Origin: Hydractinia symbiolongicarpus
Lineage: Eukaryota; Cnidaria; Hydrozoa; Anthoathecata; Hydractiniidae
Direction of reading: 5' to 3'
DNA: 64,000 nucleotides
Assembly (NCBI RefSeq): GCF_029227915.1
Contig: NC_079884.1
Location: 19,780,001-19,844,000, forward strand
Part shown: positions 9,854 to 53,296 of the stretch, in pieces
How positions within the stretch are numbered: the first letter of the stretch is position 1
Layout of the letters: the number at the start of each line of letters is the position of its first letter
Made by a program: the position numbers and the translations under genes
Notes under the pieces: generated by a model
What the model was told of the DNA's origin: nothing
Databases searched by the model: none
Seen by the model: only the letters and a program-made list of their open reading frames with translations

Positions 9854-10603
9854 ATGTTTTGTGAAAGAAACGTGGATGAACAGATGAGTGTTGAAAGTTC
9901 ATTATTATCGTTTATTAACCGCGTAAACGATGCTTACATAGCTAGTCACTCTATTCACGATTTGATAAGCGATTCTGATTACCAGAAATTGACAATAAAA
10001 CATGGACAAGCACATGGACAACCACTTGGAAATCGACATATATTGCCTGGGTACTGGTTTGGCGTTTTTGTGGCGCCTTACGAGTCTTTTAAACGCGTAT
10101 TGGAAGCCCTGCGTATAGAAGATGAAAAACTCAAACAAACCAAGAAGAGACTTTTTGAAGATGGCGATAAAGAAACAATAAAAGACGAAATTTCTTTAGC
10201 AACAGAAAAATTTAAACATATAGCGGGACACAATCCGTTGCATCTCTTGATTGAGAAATTTCAAGCAGATATTGAATGTTTAGTTAGTAATATAGAAAAA
10301 CTTGATCGAAAGGTAGATACCTTTCAAAACAAAAAACCTTTAAAAAGTATCACGAATGCTATTTCAACGGGTAGTTACGATTTTACTGAAGAGGACAACC
10401 TAACATGTACTTTTTATGAAAACGATCTTTTCTGTGGAAAACGATTTGAAACAAAGGTAAAAGTGGCCGATTTAAATCAATTCGCTATCGATTTTATGAA
10501 GCAGCTGGTCGAACATTTGCGGCCTATCGTTGAAAGTAACAAGAGAATAAAAAAAGAAGTAGCACAGATGTTTATAGGAGAAGTATTTCTTAAAGAACTT
10601 TGA
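9854..10603 (+). CDS. Uncharacterised 249-residue protein
   Basis: This is a single uninterrupted frame of 249 codons plus stop, far longer than expected by chance in DNA this AT-rich and unlike the broken transposon genes around it. I do not recognise the family. No signal peptide or membrane segment is visible. The protein is hydrophilic and helix-prone, with a Lys/Glu-rich stretch (residues about 88-120) and a heptad-like segment (about 130-160, LLIEKFQADIECLVSNIEKL) suggesting a coiled coil. Two Cys (CTFYENDLFCGK) lie near residue 190. The first ATG is used; an in-frame downstream Met exists at residue 11. It converges with UCHL5, which ends at 12897. Undetected upstream exons cannot be excluded. 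Confidence 0.65.
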   Translation: MFCERNVDEQMSVESSLLSFINRVNDAYIASHSIHDLISDSDYQKLTIKHGQAHGQPLGNRHILPGYWFGVFVAPYESFKRVLEALRIEDEKLKQTKKRLFEDGDKETIKDEISLATEKFKHIAGHNPLHLLIEKFQADIECLVSNIEKLDRKVDTFQNKKPLKSITNAISTGSYDFTEEDNLTCTFYENDLFCGKRFETKVKVADLNQFAIDFMKQLVEHLRPIVESNKRIKKEVAQMFIGEVFLKEL

Positions 10604-12896
10604 GAATGTATAACTTTTTCTTTATTTGATGGAATGGCGCCATCTGTTTAGACGCCAATAACAATGCTGTGATGCTATTACAAGTTCGTTTATCTTTAAG
10701 CCCCGCATTAAGGATTAGGTGAAATATCAATGCGTTTTGCTTGGACAAAATTTCATTCTTAAATTGAATGTCCACTTAGCTTATATTTCTTCGGAACAGG
10801 GATCGGAATTTATTAAATTTTCAACGAACTTGATTGGTTCTTTTAGTAAGTAAGTAAAATGTATTTCAGGGTATCCATATTTTACAATGGCTCTTCAACC
10901 CGTTAAAAAATATAAAATAAATTCAAATGTTATCAACAATAAAATTTATATATATATATATATATATATCACATCGCAAAGAGAAAGTGGCAGTAGCTGC
11001 GAAATATGGACTGAAAGAGAAAACAAAATGAAAATAAAAATCGAAAAGGAAATAAAATGCGTGAAAAAAAAAAAGAATTGATTCGATAAACTATGAGAAT
11101 AAACTATATCGGACAAGCAACGGACTTATCTAGTAGATATGATTTAATATTTCTAGAAAAAATATTAAAGAAATCAGCAGTACGAAGGTTAGCTGGTAGA
11201 CTGCTGAACACTCGCGCTGCTTTATCTTGAAAGGTACCATCGATCGAGTGATGAAGGCTGAGTTCATGTTGGTTTCGGAGATTGTTTCGCTTTATACGTA
11301 TATTTACTTCACAGGAACCTGATTGAATTTCCGCGCCCGAAGGCGTAGGAAATTCTTTAAAACCGTGTTTTTTTCTTTTGGAGCATTTTTTGAGAAAAAA
11401 TCGACCCTGGGATTTTACGTTCCTCTGATTTTTTGTTACCTAAAGTCATTTTAGGCCAAAATTGCTTCAAAAATTAAAACTACCTTATTTTCGGCAAAAT
11501 TTGGCACAGTTAACAAAGAAAGTATGCTGAACGTGATGGTGACATCAAAATTTTGGTTTTTGGCCACCTTAAATGTCATTTTAGGCCAAAATTGGTTTAA
11601 AAATCAAAACTACTTCATTTTCAACAAAAATTGCCAAAGTTAACAAGAAAAGTATGCTGAACATGATGGTGGCATCAAAATTTTGATTTTTTGTCAACTA
11701 AATGCCGTTTAAGACCATAAACGTTTCAATCGCAAGACTTTTAACCATAAATGATAGGCTGTATTTTTTGTTAGCAATTTCTTTTATAATGTGAGTTTAT
11801 TATGACACGTTTCGTTTTGTTTGCGTTTGTTGTAAGATATAATGTCACTTGTGTGCTTTATCTTCAGAGCTTCATGCACCAAACCTCTTCGAATGTTTGG
11901 CACGATAACACAACGAATTATCAGGTTGTCATCAAATATTTTAGTAGCAAGCGGAAATTCTTAGAGCCCCCAGGGCTTCTTGTTTTGTTTTCTTTGGAAA
12001 GCAATGGAAAAAATTCAATTTAACTTTTACGCGGATCAAAAAGATCATGTTTTAATGTCTCCTGTGCACGCAAAAAATATTTAATATGTAAGTAAAAATT
12101 CACTTTTACAGAAAAAAAGAATCTTCAAAAAGAAATTCAAAATGTTTGCAAAATAGTGTTTACCGCACTCCGCTTTTTTGCTTAGTGGCGATGAATGAAC
12201 CCTTAAGTGAAGTATAGTATATATAAGTATACATTTACGTTGTGATAAGTAGAAGCTTTTCTAGTCCAATTCAAGAACTTGTGTCTGCAACGAATCTTCA
12301 GACTAATCCTGTACTTCACGTAGCCAATCTTTTTTCATCATTAGATGTTTGTTTCATTTTCGTCGTCGGTAAAAGAACGGCAACACGTTGTATATCTATG
12401 GATACTATGTTAAAAAGACAACTGCAAGATATGTTGTTTGTCATCCTTGCGACATAAAATAGAAAAGTCGTTAATACGTTAAGTAACCAAAATGCACGAG
12501 ACAGTACGAGCTTTAGTAAAACCTTGATGCGAACAGGCAATCGACTGGTTAATCAGGTAAAACTTCCATAATGGAGTTACATTAAATAGTACATGTGACT
12601 AATATTGTAACTAGTATGGCGAGTGCTGTGATCATAAACTAACACAAAACGAAGAAGATAAGATGAAACATCGTTAAACATGAAATTGAAAAATAAATAC
12701 AACTATTCATATTTTAGCATTAGTCCTGACGTACTATTTCTAACTAAAGCTATAAAAGAAACGTCGCAGTTACAGCCTACGTCAAGTCATAAACGCTGCA
12801 AATTAACGTAACATGCCAGTCTATAAAAGTTTACATTTTCTTATCACTGAAGAGGCGTATAATCTGACTTTTTGGTTCGCCTTATTATTTATCTAT
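10604..12896. other. Intergenic space between two convergent genes
   Basis: No further gene was identified. It holds a short TA microsatellite (about 10949-10969), a two-copy 130-bp tandem repeat (listed separately) and AT-rich unique sequence. The 3' untranslated regions of the orphan gene and of UCHL5 should lie here, but their ends cannot be fixed without transcript data. Confidence 0.5.
11445..11704. repeat. Two-copy tandem repeat, 130-bp period
   Basis: The unit starting gtcattttaggccaaaattg at 11445 recurs at 11575, and aagtatgctgaacrtgatgg recurs at the same spacing. The copies are diverged by roughly 10-15 percent. Confidence 0.8.
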
Positions 12897-45557
<32,661 letters not shown>

Positions 45558-45589
45558 TTTTAGGCGTAGTAAAAATCCGGAACTGAGCT

Positions 45590-45953
45590 GTTCTGCCCGG
45601 ATAATGAACATTGGCCTGATTAAGTACGACAGCTTGCCCCGGTTAAGAACAGCGCAGAAAATACATAATCAGGGCAACATAATCAGGCCAGGCCAGCTAT
45701 TACTCAAAAAAATATTATTTGGCACTTATAAAAGGAACATAATCAGGGCAGGCCAGTTTATATACGACAGTCAAATATTATTCGAGACTTATAGAACAAA
45801 TATAATCCGGGCCGACCGCTTTTATATCATTCGTCATCAATTCTGACAAGCAAATAGCCCTGGTGACAAAGTTGTTGTTGTTCTCAAATGAAACGAAATT
45901 TCGTGGCAAATACTAAATTTTGGGATTCGCAAGTTTAATAACTTTTCACCAAA
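45590..45953. mobile_element. Left arm of a 6.7-kb inverted-repeat element
   Basis: Begins gttctgcccggataatgaac, continues with repeated cataatcagggcaggcc-type units, and runs to aagtttaataacttttcac. Every block recurs in inverse order and orientation at 51700-52341. The two arms are interrupted by later insertions. It lies about 30 bp 5' of the UCHL5 start codon. Confidence 0.75.
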
Positions 45954-45960
45954 CAACCTC

Positions 45961-47365
45961 TATGGTGGCCGAGGAGTGTCAACGCATAAAATGAATTGGA
46001 GAAGGAAAAATGTAAAGTGAAATATATTCTATAACGCAACTGATGACATTTGTCGGCCAACATCGTGGCCGATTAGTGTCACAATTTTTTTTCGTTACCG
46101 TCAAATTTGATTTTAAAGTAAAAACAACATTTGAAATGATTTTAATTTAAAACTTGAAACGCAACTGATGACACTTCTCGGCCAACTGCGTGAACTAGTA
46201 ATTAGTAATTTTTTATTGTTTTGTTTTTAAAAAATATTTTAGTGCATGTTAAGTACAATATTATGTTCCATAGATTTTACAAAACGTTCAACTAGTTCGT
46301 TTTCACTTGAAAAAATAACCCATTCTTCTTCGTTTATTTTTTGTATATAAACGTTGTATTATTGATTTGTTATGTTTTATTTTTAAAAATCTTTTGTTTT
46401 GTTTGATAAATATTTTGACACATGATGTATTTTTAGCTACTGTAATATATTTTTTATTCAGATAATTGTTACTTCAACTAACTTTTCTTCGGTTCAAAGT
46501 GCTTACTCGGGTTCTTTAAACTCTATTAAAAAGACGAAAAAAAGATGGTCCTCCAAAGTGTACAACTCTATGAAATGAAATGAAAAATGAAAAATTTGAA
46601 GGATTATCTAGCTTAATTCATCAAATAATAAAAAATAGCAATATTTGTGATCAAATTTGTAACGCAGTCTTCTTTTTTCCGAATTTTACAAACATTGAGA
46701 TACGCACACAAGCGGCGTAGAACTACGACGCGGGGCGATGCTGGAATTTAAAAGTTGTGACGTTACGGCAATAAGAAGGAAAAGAAAAAGACCGCTCGTT
46801 TTAATAAGATCTCGGATGTAATCAAAAGTCTTAATAATTTAAACTCGTCAGAGAAGACAAAACTTAATACTTTAAGACTTGGGTGTTGGGCCGACAAAGA
46901 AGTCATCGTACTGCCCTCCTGCTGCTTCTATAATATAATAAAAAAATCCTCAAATCTTCTCAAAATAGCATGATTCAGTTTAAGGTTTGCTAGTGGGTAT
47001 ACTCCACAGTTACAACAGTTGAAATTGGATAGTTAAACCTAAACCTTCAGCATCTTCACGTATATTCTCCAAGACTCGACTTTAATACCAAGGTTTTTGT
47101 AATATTTTTTGAATTTACGGTAACGACAAATTATATTATTGCGAACTTATTAGACGATAAATTTGTATTTTCACTTTTTTTGAACCATGACACTGTTAGG
47201 CCACGTCGCTGGCCGAATAGAAATACTTTATAATGACTTCTACTTTGAACTTAAGTTTGAATTTTGTTTTCATTTTTAACTTAACTTTGACTTTGACATT
47301 TATTTTAGATTTTAATTCGTCTTTGCAAAATTTATTTCACGCGTTGACACTCCTCGGCCACCATA
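45961..47365. mobile_element. Non-autonomous DNA transposon, 25-bp perfect TIR, 6-bp TSD
   Basis: TATGGTGGCCGAGGAGTGTC plus aacgc at 45961-45985 is mirrored exactly at 47341-47365. Both flanks are aacctc (45955-45960 and 47366-47371). Subterminal motifs (cgcaactgatgaca, tcggccaac) repeat inside both ends. It is 1405 bp with no ORF of note. The superfamily is not assigned. It was inserted into the left TIR of the MULE-like element. Confidence 0.88.
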
Positions 47366-47443
47366 AACCTCGTTCCCAGGGCAATTTTTCGCTTTTTTGA
47401 TATCCGAGACGGCGCGAAGAAATGACCCTGGGCCAGTCTGGTT

Positions 47444-47470
47444 AAAATCAGCACGATTCGTGCTGATTTT
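47444..47470. repeat. Perfect 13-bp palindrome with 1-base loop
   Basis: aaaatcagcacga, then t, then the exact complement. It sits just inside the left TIR of the MULE-like element. Confidence 0.8.
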
Positions 47471-47716
47471 TAATTTATTCAAAATTTGGTCATTTTGTTA
47501 AGAATGGATGCGGACCGCCGAGAACACCGTATTGCTATAATTTATGCAAAGCAATCTTGAATCAAAATCATGGATAGAGTTTTATTTTTAATCAGAAACA
47601 AGTTAGTTAAAGTGTTTTGAGTTTTTGCTTCGAGAAAACATGATTGCAGTGTTGCCCCCGCTTTTGTTGGCTACATACAAATTTTAAATATATATTTTAT
47701 AGTCTCTGACATGACT

Positions 47717-47790
47717 TGGCTGGGGTTTGAACCCAAGACCTTCCGCACTGCAAGCAAACGCTTTACCACAAGGCTAGCTAGTTAAGTTTT
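47717..47790 (-). ncRNA. tRNA-derived segment (tRNA-Cys-like, SINE head or pseudo-tRNA)
   Basis: The minus strand has an A-box-like TGTGGTAAAGCGTTTGC and a B box GGGTTCAAACCCC. A 5-bp anticodon stem (TTTGC/GCGGA) holds loop TTGCAGT, giving anticodon GCA. The acceptor stem does not pair, so this is not a working tRNA gene. It is a pseudogene or short SINE remnant. Confidence 0.5.
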
Positions 47791-48735
47791 TAGTATTTTT
47801 TTAGACACATGCAGTCTTTCTAATTCCATTTTTGTCTTGCGGGCGACTTACTGCTGACATGAACTTCTATAAACCTAAGTTGAGGCTTTATCATGCCGGC
47901 ATTATAGTGGCGTGGTGTAGCTATATATTATACTAGTATTGAGTCATCAACGTAACCATGTGTCAGATATAGATCAGATATACGTTTTGACATATATAAT
48001 AACTGGCTTCTTTTGTCTGTTATTGTCGTAACGTGCATATACACCTAAATAAAATTGTATTGTCTAAAAAAAAATACAATTGTTAGGTCAAAATTTAAAT
48101 GCCTAAACTCGAAAAGTATAGCTATTACAGAATCATTTTTTTGCTAATCCCATCAGACCAGCCTAAAAGCATCTCCTAACAAGTTTCAACTCAATATCTT
48201 TCTTTTTCATCCTTCTTTTTTATCATATTACAGTTTCAGTTTTCACGAAACGAGTCTCTGGAAACTCATTTACAACTAACTGGCCACTATGGACAAACCA
48301 ATTGACTTTTTTCAATAAATTTATGTTTGTTGCTTTACTAAGAGATTAAAAGTCATAAAACTTAGGATGTTGCATTTCATGCAGTCAGAAAAAATTGTTA
48401 TTTAATCTGTAAAATCGATTTAATTAAGCGTATAACTATTTAGTTAATTAAATGGTATGAACTTCTTAATCCAGTTTTTTAATCTTTTTCAACCAAATCA
48501 ACAGCATATGATCTTTTTTGTTATGTATTCTGCCTCGAAAGAATAATAGTTAGCTAGCTAGAGTGTAAAAGAAGGTCTGTTCAGGAGAAATAGGATTAGT
48601 TGTGTATACCTGTATATATCTGGTGTTGTATTTGAGCTAGCTAGATAGCTGCTAAACATGTCTTCAAAGAAACCTTCATTGTGTTTTTTACTACACTCTG
48701 TGCACAAAAGCTAGCATGGCTAGCTTTCTAGTTTT

Positions 48736-49092
48736 GTGGCGCCGTAGATTAGTGGTTATAGCTCTCGTACTCTGTGCGGGAGACCGGGGTTCGATTCCTC
48801 TTGACGGCGATTCAACATGGGCGAGTGAATGTTACCGTAGCCCCGGGTTAACCCAAGCCATGTGAGGGAAATTGGGAAGATTGCACACTGTGTGGGCCGT
48901 TGGATGTTGCCGGGAGTTGTCTAGTAGAGCGCGGGCTCTAATTGGGTCTGCGTAGCTCAAAATGAGCATTAAATACTCTAGGACTCTCCATGTACGCCAT
49001 GGCCCCTCCTGGAAATAATAGACAGGGTATATCCCTCGATATTTGTGAGGCTAGCCATGTAAAATATGCACATCTATCTATCTATCTATCTA
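48736..49092 (+). mobile_element. tRNA-derived SINE
   Basis: The head shows A box TAGATTAGTGGTTATAGCT and B box GGTTCGATTCC, with an acceptor-like pairing (CGCCGT/ACGGCG) and a stem-loop compatible with a Glu-type CTC anticodon. A unique body of about 200 bp follows (atgggcgagtgaatgttacc to tctaggactctccatg), then a tail of ATCT repeats. It is transcribed by Pol III in known families. No coding. Confidence 0.7.
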
Positions 49093-49509
49093 GTCTAGTA
49101 GCTACCTCCTCAACTGCACTGCAAAAAAAACAGAAGCTTACTTTAACATCCTCTGAGTACAACTAAAAGCTATTTAATTTTGTTTGCACGTTAAGCTATA
49201 CTAACAATGCCAAATATTTTATTTTTCACAAAAATAAATTCAGTCCAGCAGAACATAAACATTCCAGCGTCCCTTTCGCACATAAACTTAGCCGCCATTT
49301 TTGTTGTTCTGTTATTATTCAATTTTTTACGCATAAATTAATTTATCTTCATAATTAACGGAAACTTGAGAAACCAATCAGATCTCGGAACTGACCAGTG
49401 TGGCCCAGGGTCATTTCTTCTCGCCGTCGAGATTTGTAGAAAGAGAAAAATGGGCCTAGGGACGAGGTTGCTCACCAAACTTAATTCCCATAAAAAGAAA
49501 AATTTAGGT

Positions 49510-50245
49510 TCCGTGAAATTTAGTTACTTCAAAGTATATTATGTTGAAATGTATTTACTATCTACAAGAGTAGTTTATACTAAGAATTACGTCGAGACTT
49601 TTTTCTTTCGCCATGTCTAGTTTTTAGGGGTGTTCTATCTTCCAGAGAATGTTAAATTCACAAAAGTTCGAGGAAAATGCCAATCACAGCCTGCCTGCCA
49701 ACCATTATTTACAGCATTCATAATCCGGTCACCACGACATAACCAGTGCAAAAAAAACATAATCGGACCAGGCGTACATAATCCGGCTGTCCCGGTTGTA
49801 AACACGCCGTTTTCGCAGGCAGAATAGAGCTAGCCCAGTTAACTAAGCTTCTTCTTCCAGGTTAATAAAATGAGTTTTTCTCAAATAATATAATTTTTCC
49901 CACCTTAACTCCGATTTCCCAGTGGTAAAAAAAATTATGCTGTGTCTGTTCCGCCCAGATTGTAGCCAAAGAGACCCAGCGTAATTTTACCTAGTTTGCG
50001 AACAAAACGACCGGATTACGTACGCGTGGTCTGATTATACTTTTTAACCCTGAATTATGTCATAGTGACCGGATTACAAACGCTGATATAATGGCTGGCC
50101 AGGCAGGCTGTGGTCGGCATTTTCTTCGAACTTTTGTAAATGAAACATTAACAAATTATTGTCATTAGGCCTAGCGAAAAAAAAACAAAAAAACTCGACG
50201 TAATTCTTAGTATAATCTCCTCTTGTGAATACATTTTTCAACATA
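49510..50245. repeat. Long inner palindrome (arms about 260 bp)
   Basis: The left arm (49535-49805: ctaagaattacgtcgag, cacaaaagttcgaggaaaat, cacagcctgcctgc, cataatccggtcaccacgac) is mirrored in inverse order at 50000-50235 (ccggattacaaacgc, caggcaggctgtg, ttcttcgaacttttgt, ctcgacgtaattcttag). The spacer is about 200 bp. It forms the middle of the 45.59-52.34 kb inverted-repeat element, so the whole unit is one large foldback. Confidence 0.7.
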
Positions 50246-50337
50246 CAGCAGACGTCCGTTAATTCGAATGCCGCTTAATTTGAACTTTCCGTTATTTCAA
50301 ACAAATTGCCAAGTCCCTTGAGTTTGGTTAAAGTCTT

Positions 50338-51160
50338 AAAGCGGGGCAAACCAGTCCAACATTTCATCCAACATTTTTTTCCCATGTTGGATGAAAAAAT
50401 GCATGTTGGATGAAGCAAAATTTTAGGTTTGTGGGACTGCTTTTAAAAACACTCGAACGACAAAGAGTTCATTCCTTTATGAAAAACAAAATGGCGGACG
50501 AAAGGAATTCTGCAGTGCTGCTTATGTAGCTGAATGAACTCGTCGATTCAGACGATGAAAAACCAACCCGCAGAAAAACAAGAGAGTGGATAAAGAGAAG
50601 GGAACAAAATAGATATGTTAGTCATTTAATCATTAAAGAATTGAAGATCGAAGACAGATTCGGATTTAGGGAAATGTTTCGGATGGACGTGGGAGATTTC
50701 GATATTTCCTCCTTAATGAAATATCCTATCTGATATCACCTGGTCAGATGAACAACTGTGGTGGCCACAGACCAATCTTGACAGAAGAAAGGCTCGCCCT
50801 TACTCTTCGTAATGTTTTTATTGAAACGCATCAAATTAAAATCATTCCATTAAAAAATTCAACGTTTGAAATTCGCGGGATTTTTATATGTTGGATGAAA
50901 AGTACCACTAAACCAATCCAACATGAAAATCTTCGCAACTCAGTAGAGACTTCCTTTGATCTTGCCGAAAATGTTGGATGAAATGTTTGACGGCGATCAA
51001 ACTTCATCCAACATCGTTCAACACGATTTTTTTCTTCTTTTTTGAAAGTTTTAAGTTTTTTCAAAATTTTGAAATGACTCAAACACCAGTCCTATATTTC
51101 TTCTAACATCACAAAAATTGCATGTTGGATGAAATGTTGGACTGGTTTGCCCCCGCCTTT
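50338..51160. mobile_element. Internally deleted PIF/Harbinger element
   Basis: The TIR GGGGCAAACCAGTCCAACAT then TTCATCCAACAT occurs at both ends (50343 onward and mirrored to 51154), with iterated GTTGGATGAA motifs inside. It encodes only part of a transposase (separate entry). It is inserted into the Tigger-like element. Confidence 0.8.
50491..50985 (+). pseudogene. Harbinger transposase N-terminal fragment
   Basis: Starting at ATGGCGGACGAAAGG it reads MADERNSAVLL, then TREWIKRREQNRYVSHLIIK, LKIEDRFGFREMFRMDVGDF and, after a frameshift near 50730, GHRPILTEERLALTLR. These match the N-terminal part of PIF/Harbinger transposases. The catalytic DDE region is deleted and the remaining 3' part is unrecognisable. 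Stops are present. Confidence 0.75.
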
Positions 51161-51639
51161 ATATTTGAGCTGCTTAATCCGGACTCCGCTAATTCGAACA
51201 TTTCGCTAATTCGAACATTTCGCTAATTCGAACAATTTTTTAGTCCCAAGGCTACATTATGCTCGTTATATCGAACTTTTGTGTATCGATAAATAAAATC
51301 TTATGGGAAAATAAAAAAAGTTTTCATATTTATTCATTTTTATTGCGTCATGGTAGCAAAATTTCTTTCCATTTATCAGTTAAATTGGCATTTCCAATAA
51401 AATAAAGTGTTCACTAGGAATTTGGAGGTCCTGCCCATCGCCAAGCAAGCAACGTTAAAATATTTTTATAAAAATTTGTAGTAAAGTTGTAATAAAGTTA
51501 TATTAGCATAAAACCTTAAAACGTTTACTGAAATTCTTGTTTTTTTTGAACTTCTGATTGATTGAACTTAATTCGAACAAATAATTCAGTCCATTCGCGT
51601 GTTCGAATTAACGGACGTCTACTAACATACTTGAACTAA

Positions 51640-52341
51640 TTAAATTTCACGGAACTAGATTTTGCGCATGTGTAGGCTCATTTTTTAATTTTCGTGTAAA
51701 ATGAATTTTGGGCATGACCTAAACTGTTCGTTTTGCGGGAATTAAATTTGGTAAACTAAAAAGTTAATAAACTTGCAAATCCCAAAATTTAGTTTCGTTT
51801 AAAAACAACAACAACTTTGCCACCTAAGGCTATTTGCTTGAAAAAAGTTATGAAGATTCATATAAAAGCCGGACGGCCCTGATTATGTTCGTTGTATAGG
51901 TGAGAAATAACGTAAAAGTGTCGCACATAAGCCGGCCTGCCCCGATTATGTTCGTAAGTCTCAAATAATATATTAGACTAGTCGTAAAACTAGTCGAAAA
52001 ATCCACGGGTTCGCCCGTCCTTTATATTTACCCGTGGCAACAAAGTGGATAAAAATATATCGCATCTGATATTCGTGCGCATTTTAAAAATTTTGTGTTT
52101 CCGTTACGGGACGCCGCTCTCGACGGACACACAGACAGACGACGGACTGTCCTACGTAAGCCGGCCTGCCCCGATTAAGTTTGTATAATAAGTGCCAAGT
52201 AATTTTTTGAAACTGTCGCACATTAAGGCCGACCAGTCCTGATTATGTTGCCCCAATTATGTATTTTCTGCCCTGTTTATAAAAGGGGCAAGCGACTATT
52301 CTGTTTCTAAACAGGCCGTTTTCGCAATCTGGGCAGAACAA
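51640..52341. mobile_element. Right arm of the 6.7-kb inverted-repeat element
   Basis: In reverse complement it repeats the blocks of the left arm: gcagaaaatacataat, cataatcrgggcaggcc, caagcaaatagcc, caaagttgttgttgtt and actaaattttgggatt. It ends with the mirror of gttctgccc at about 52341. It is interrupted by a short Helitron at 51990-52146. Confidence 0.72.
51990..52146 (-). mobile_element. Short Helitron-like element inside the right arm
   Basis: The minus strand runs TCCGTCGTCTGTCTGTGTG to CCCGTGGATTTTTCGA then CTAG and T. The left arm at 45590-45953 lacks this segment, which shows it is an insertion. A second CTAG lies 12 bp further (51978), so the exact end is ambiguous. Confidence 0.6.
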
Positions 52342-53296
52342 ATACCCTGCATTCATCCCAACAGAATGGTTCTCCCTGGATAGATCTGGGCTTGCTGTAA
52401 AACGCTGACTCGGCTCCGGAACAAGTAAGTTGGAACAACCCGAAACACCGAAATTCAAAGTGTTATACTTGCCCAAAACCCAATATTAGAGGGATGTGCA
52501 CGTTATTTCATGTACGCTTTTATTAGGTTCACGTGCAAATTACATACACATACACGTGATTTTCTAAGAAACACGATAGCAATTAATAACATGTCTGCTA
52601 TATTGCTGAAAGCATTTTTAAGAGGAGGAGAAACAGTAAAGAACTTATATTTCCGGTGTTCTGGGTTATTTCGTGTTTTGCCGTTCGGCGTTTTACGGTA
52701 AGCCATATATATCTGGGGGTTTATCTGTTTATCAAAAGATTAGGTTCGGTAAAACATCCAAACAAAACTGCCGTAAATAAATGGCGGCCAAATTTAAACA
52801 GGTAATAAGTATTTTGCAAAGTTTTGTTTAATAAAATTTTTGCTGTTTTTATTGTGATGCTACTATATATGTTTAGCTTAGCTAGGTATAGCTAGCTAGC
52901 TACTAGTGCATAATGCAGCACATATCGTGGGGCAGAACCATTCGGCGATTGGGTTCGACGTCATAACAAATTTTTTGGAGCTGAAAAGTTACCGTATTTT
53001 AGGTGAAGATAGTGCAGAGCTAGACACATTTTGGAGTTTTTAGAACAATGTTATAAAGTTTAAGCAGAGATAATTTTTTGAAGCATCATTTCTGGACAGA
53101 TTTTTATTCTGGTTACCTTTCGTTATTCTTCCATTTCCACATTTTTTAGCATTCTTCCCCCTCCTACGAACTAGGTTTGTTTTCACCCTGCAAAATTTTA
53201 AAAATTGCGAATGTAGCACAAATGTGATTCGTCAATTAAGCAAAATGTCAATCATTACTACGGCAACAAAGCTGAACCGAATTGCCGAATAGCGTC
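52342..53296. other. Non-coding stretch upstream of the nested complex
   Basis: Two overlapping 63-67-codon ORFs on opposite strands (52503-52706) look like shadows. At 52781-52801 a short ATG-led segment MAAKFKQ ends exactly at a good donor (CAG|GTAATAAG). See findings. No repeat was assigned. Confidence 0.35.

Larger units (their letters stand above)
45954..49470. mobile_element. MULE-like non-autonomous element, about 90-bp TIRs
   Basis: The ends CAACCTCGTTCCCAGGG (split by the nested insertion) and, at the right, the mirror image ending CCTAGGGACGAGGTTG. TIR homology extends through gaagaaatgaccctgggcca (mirrored near 49390-49415). The flanks TTCACCAAA (45945-45953) and CTCACCAAA (49471-49479) form a 9-bp target duplication with one mismatch. 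It has no transposase. It contains a nested 1.4-kb element, a tRNA-like segment and a SINE. Confidence 0.75.
50246..51623. mobile_element. Tigger/pogo-like MITE-type element, TIR AGACGTCCGTTAATTCGAA
   Basis: A 19-bp perfect TIR at 50250-50268 and 51602-51620, followed inside by repeated CGCTAATTCGAACATTT units near 51185-51230. Both flanks read aacata (50240-50245, 51624-51629). TIR style suggests Tc1/mariner-pogo, yet the 6-bp flank duplication does not fit the TA rule, so the class is uncertain. It is interrupted by a Harbinger element. Confidence 0.65.

Noticed and set aside
10887-11081. 64-codon ORF containing a Tyr/Ile run
   Set aside because: It spans a short TA microsatellite and a Lys-rich low-complexity tail in AT-rich intergenic DNA.
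45604-45846. 80-codon plus ORF with repeated NIIRAGQ motifs
   Set aside because: The peptide repeat mirrors the DNA repeats of the foldback arm, with no sign of coding use.
45961-47365. Assignment of the 1405-bp element to hAT or Dada
   Set aside because: hAT elements make 8-bp duplications and the ends do not match. Dada can make 6-7-bp duplications, but no transposase or target preference supports it here.
47717-47790. Functional tRNA-Cys gene
   Set aside because: The acceptor stem does not pair although the A box, B box and anticodon arm fit, so only a tRNA-derived pseudogene or SINE head is supported.
49366-49827. Two plus ORFs of 84 and 65 codons
   Set aside because: They overlap the MULE-like TIR and the long palindrome arm; coding is improbable.
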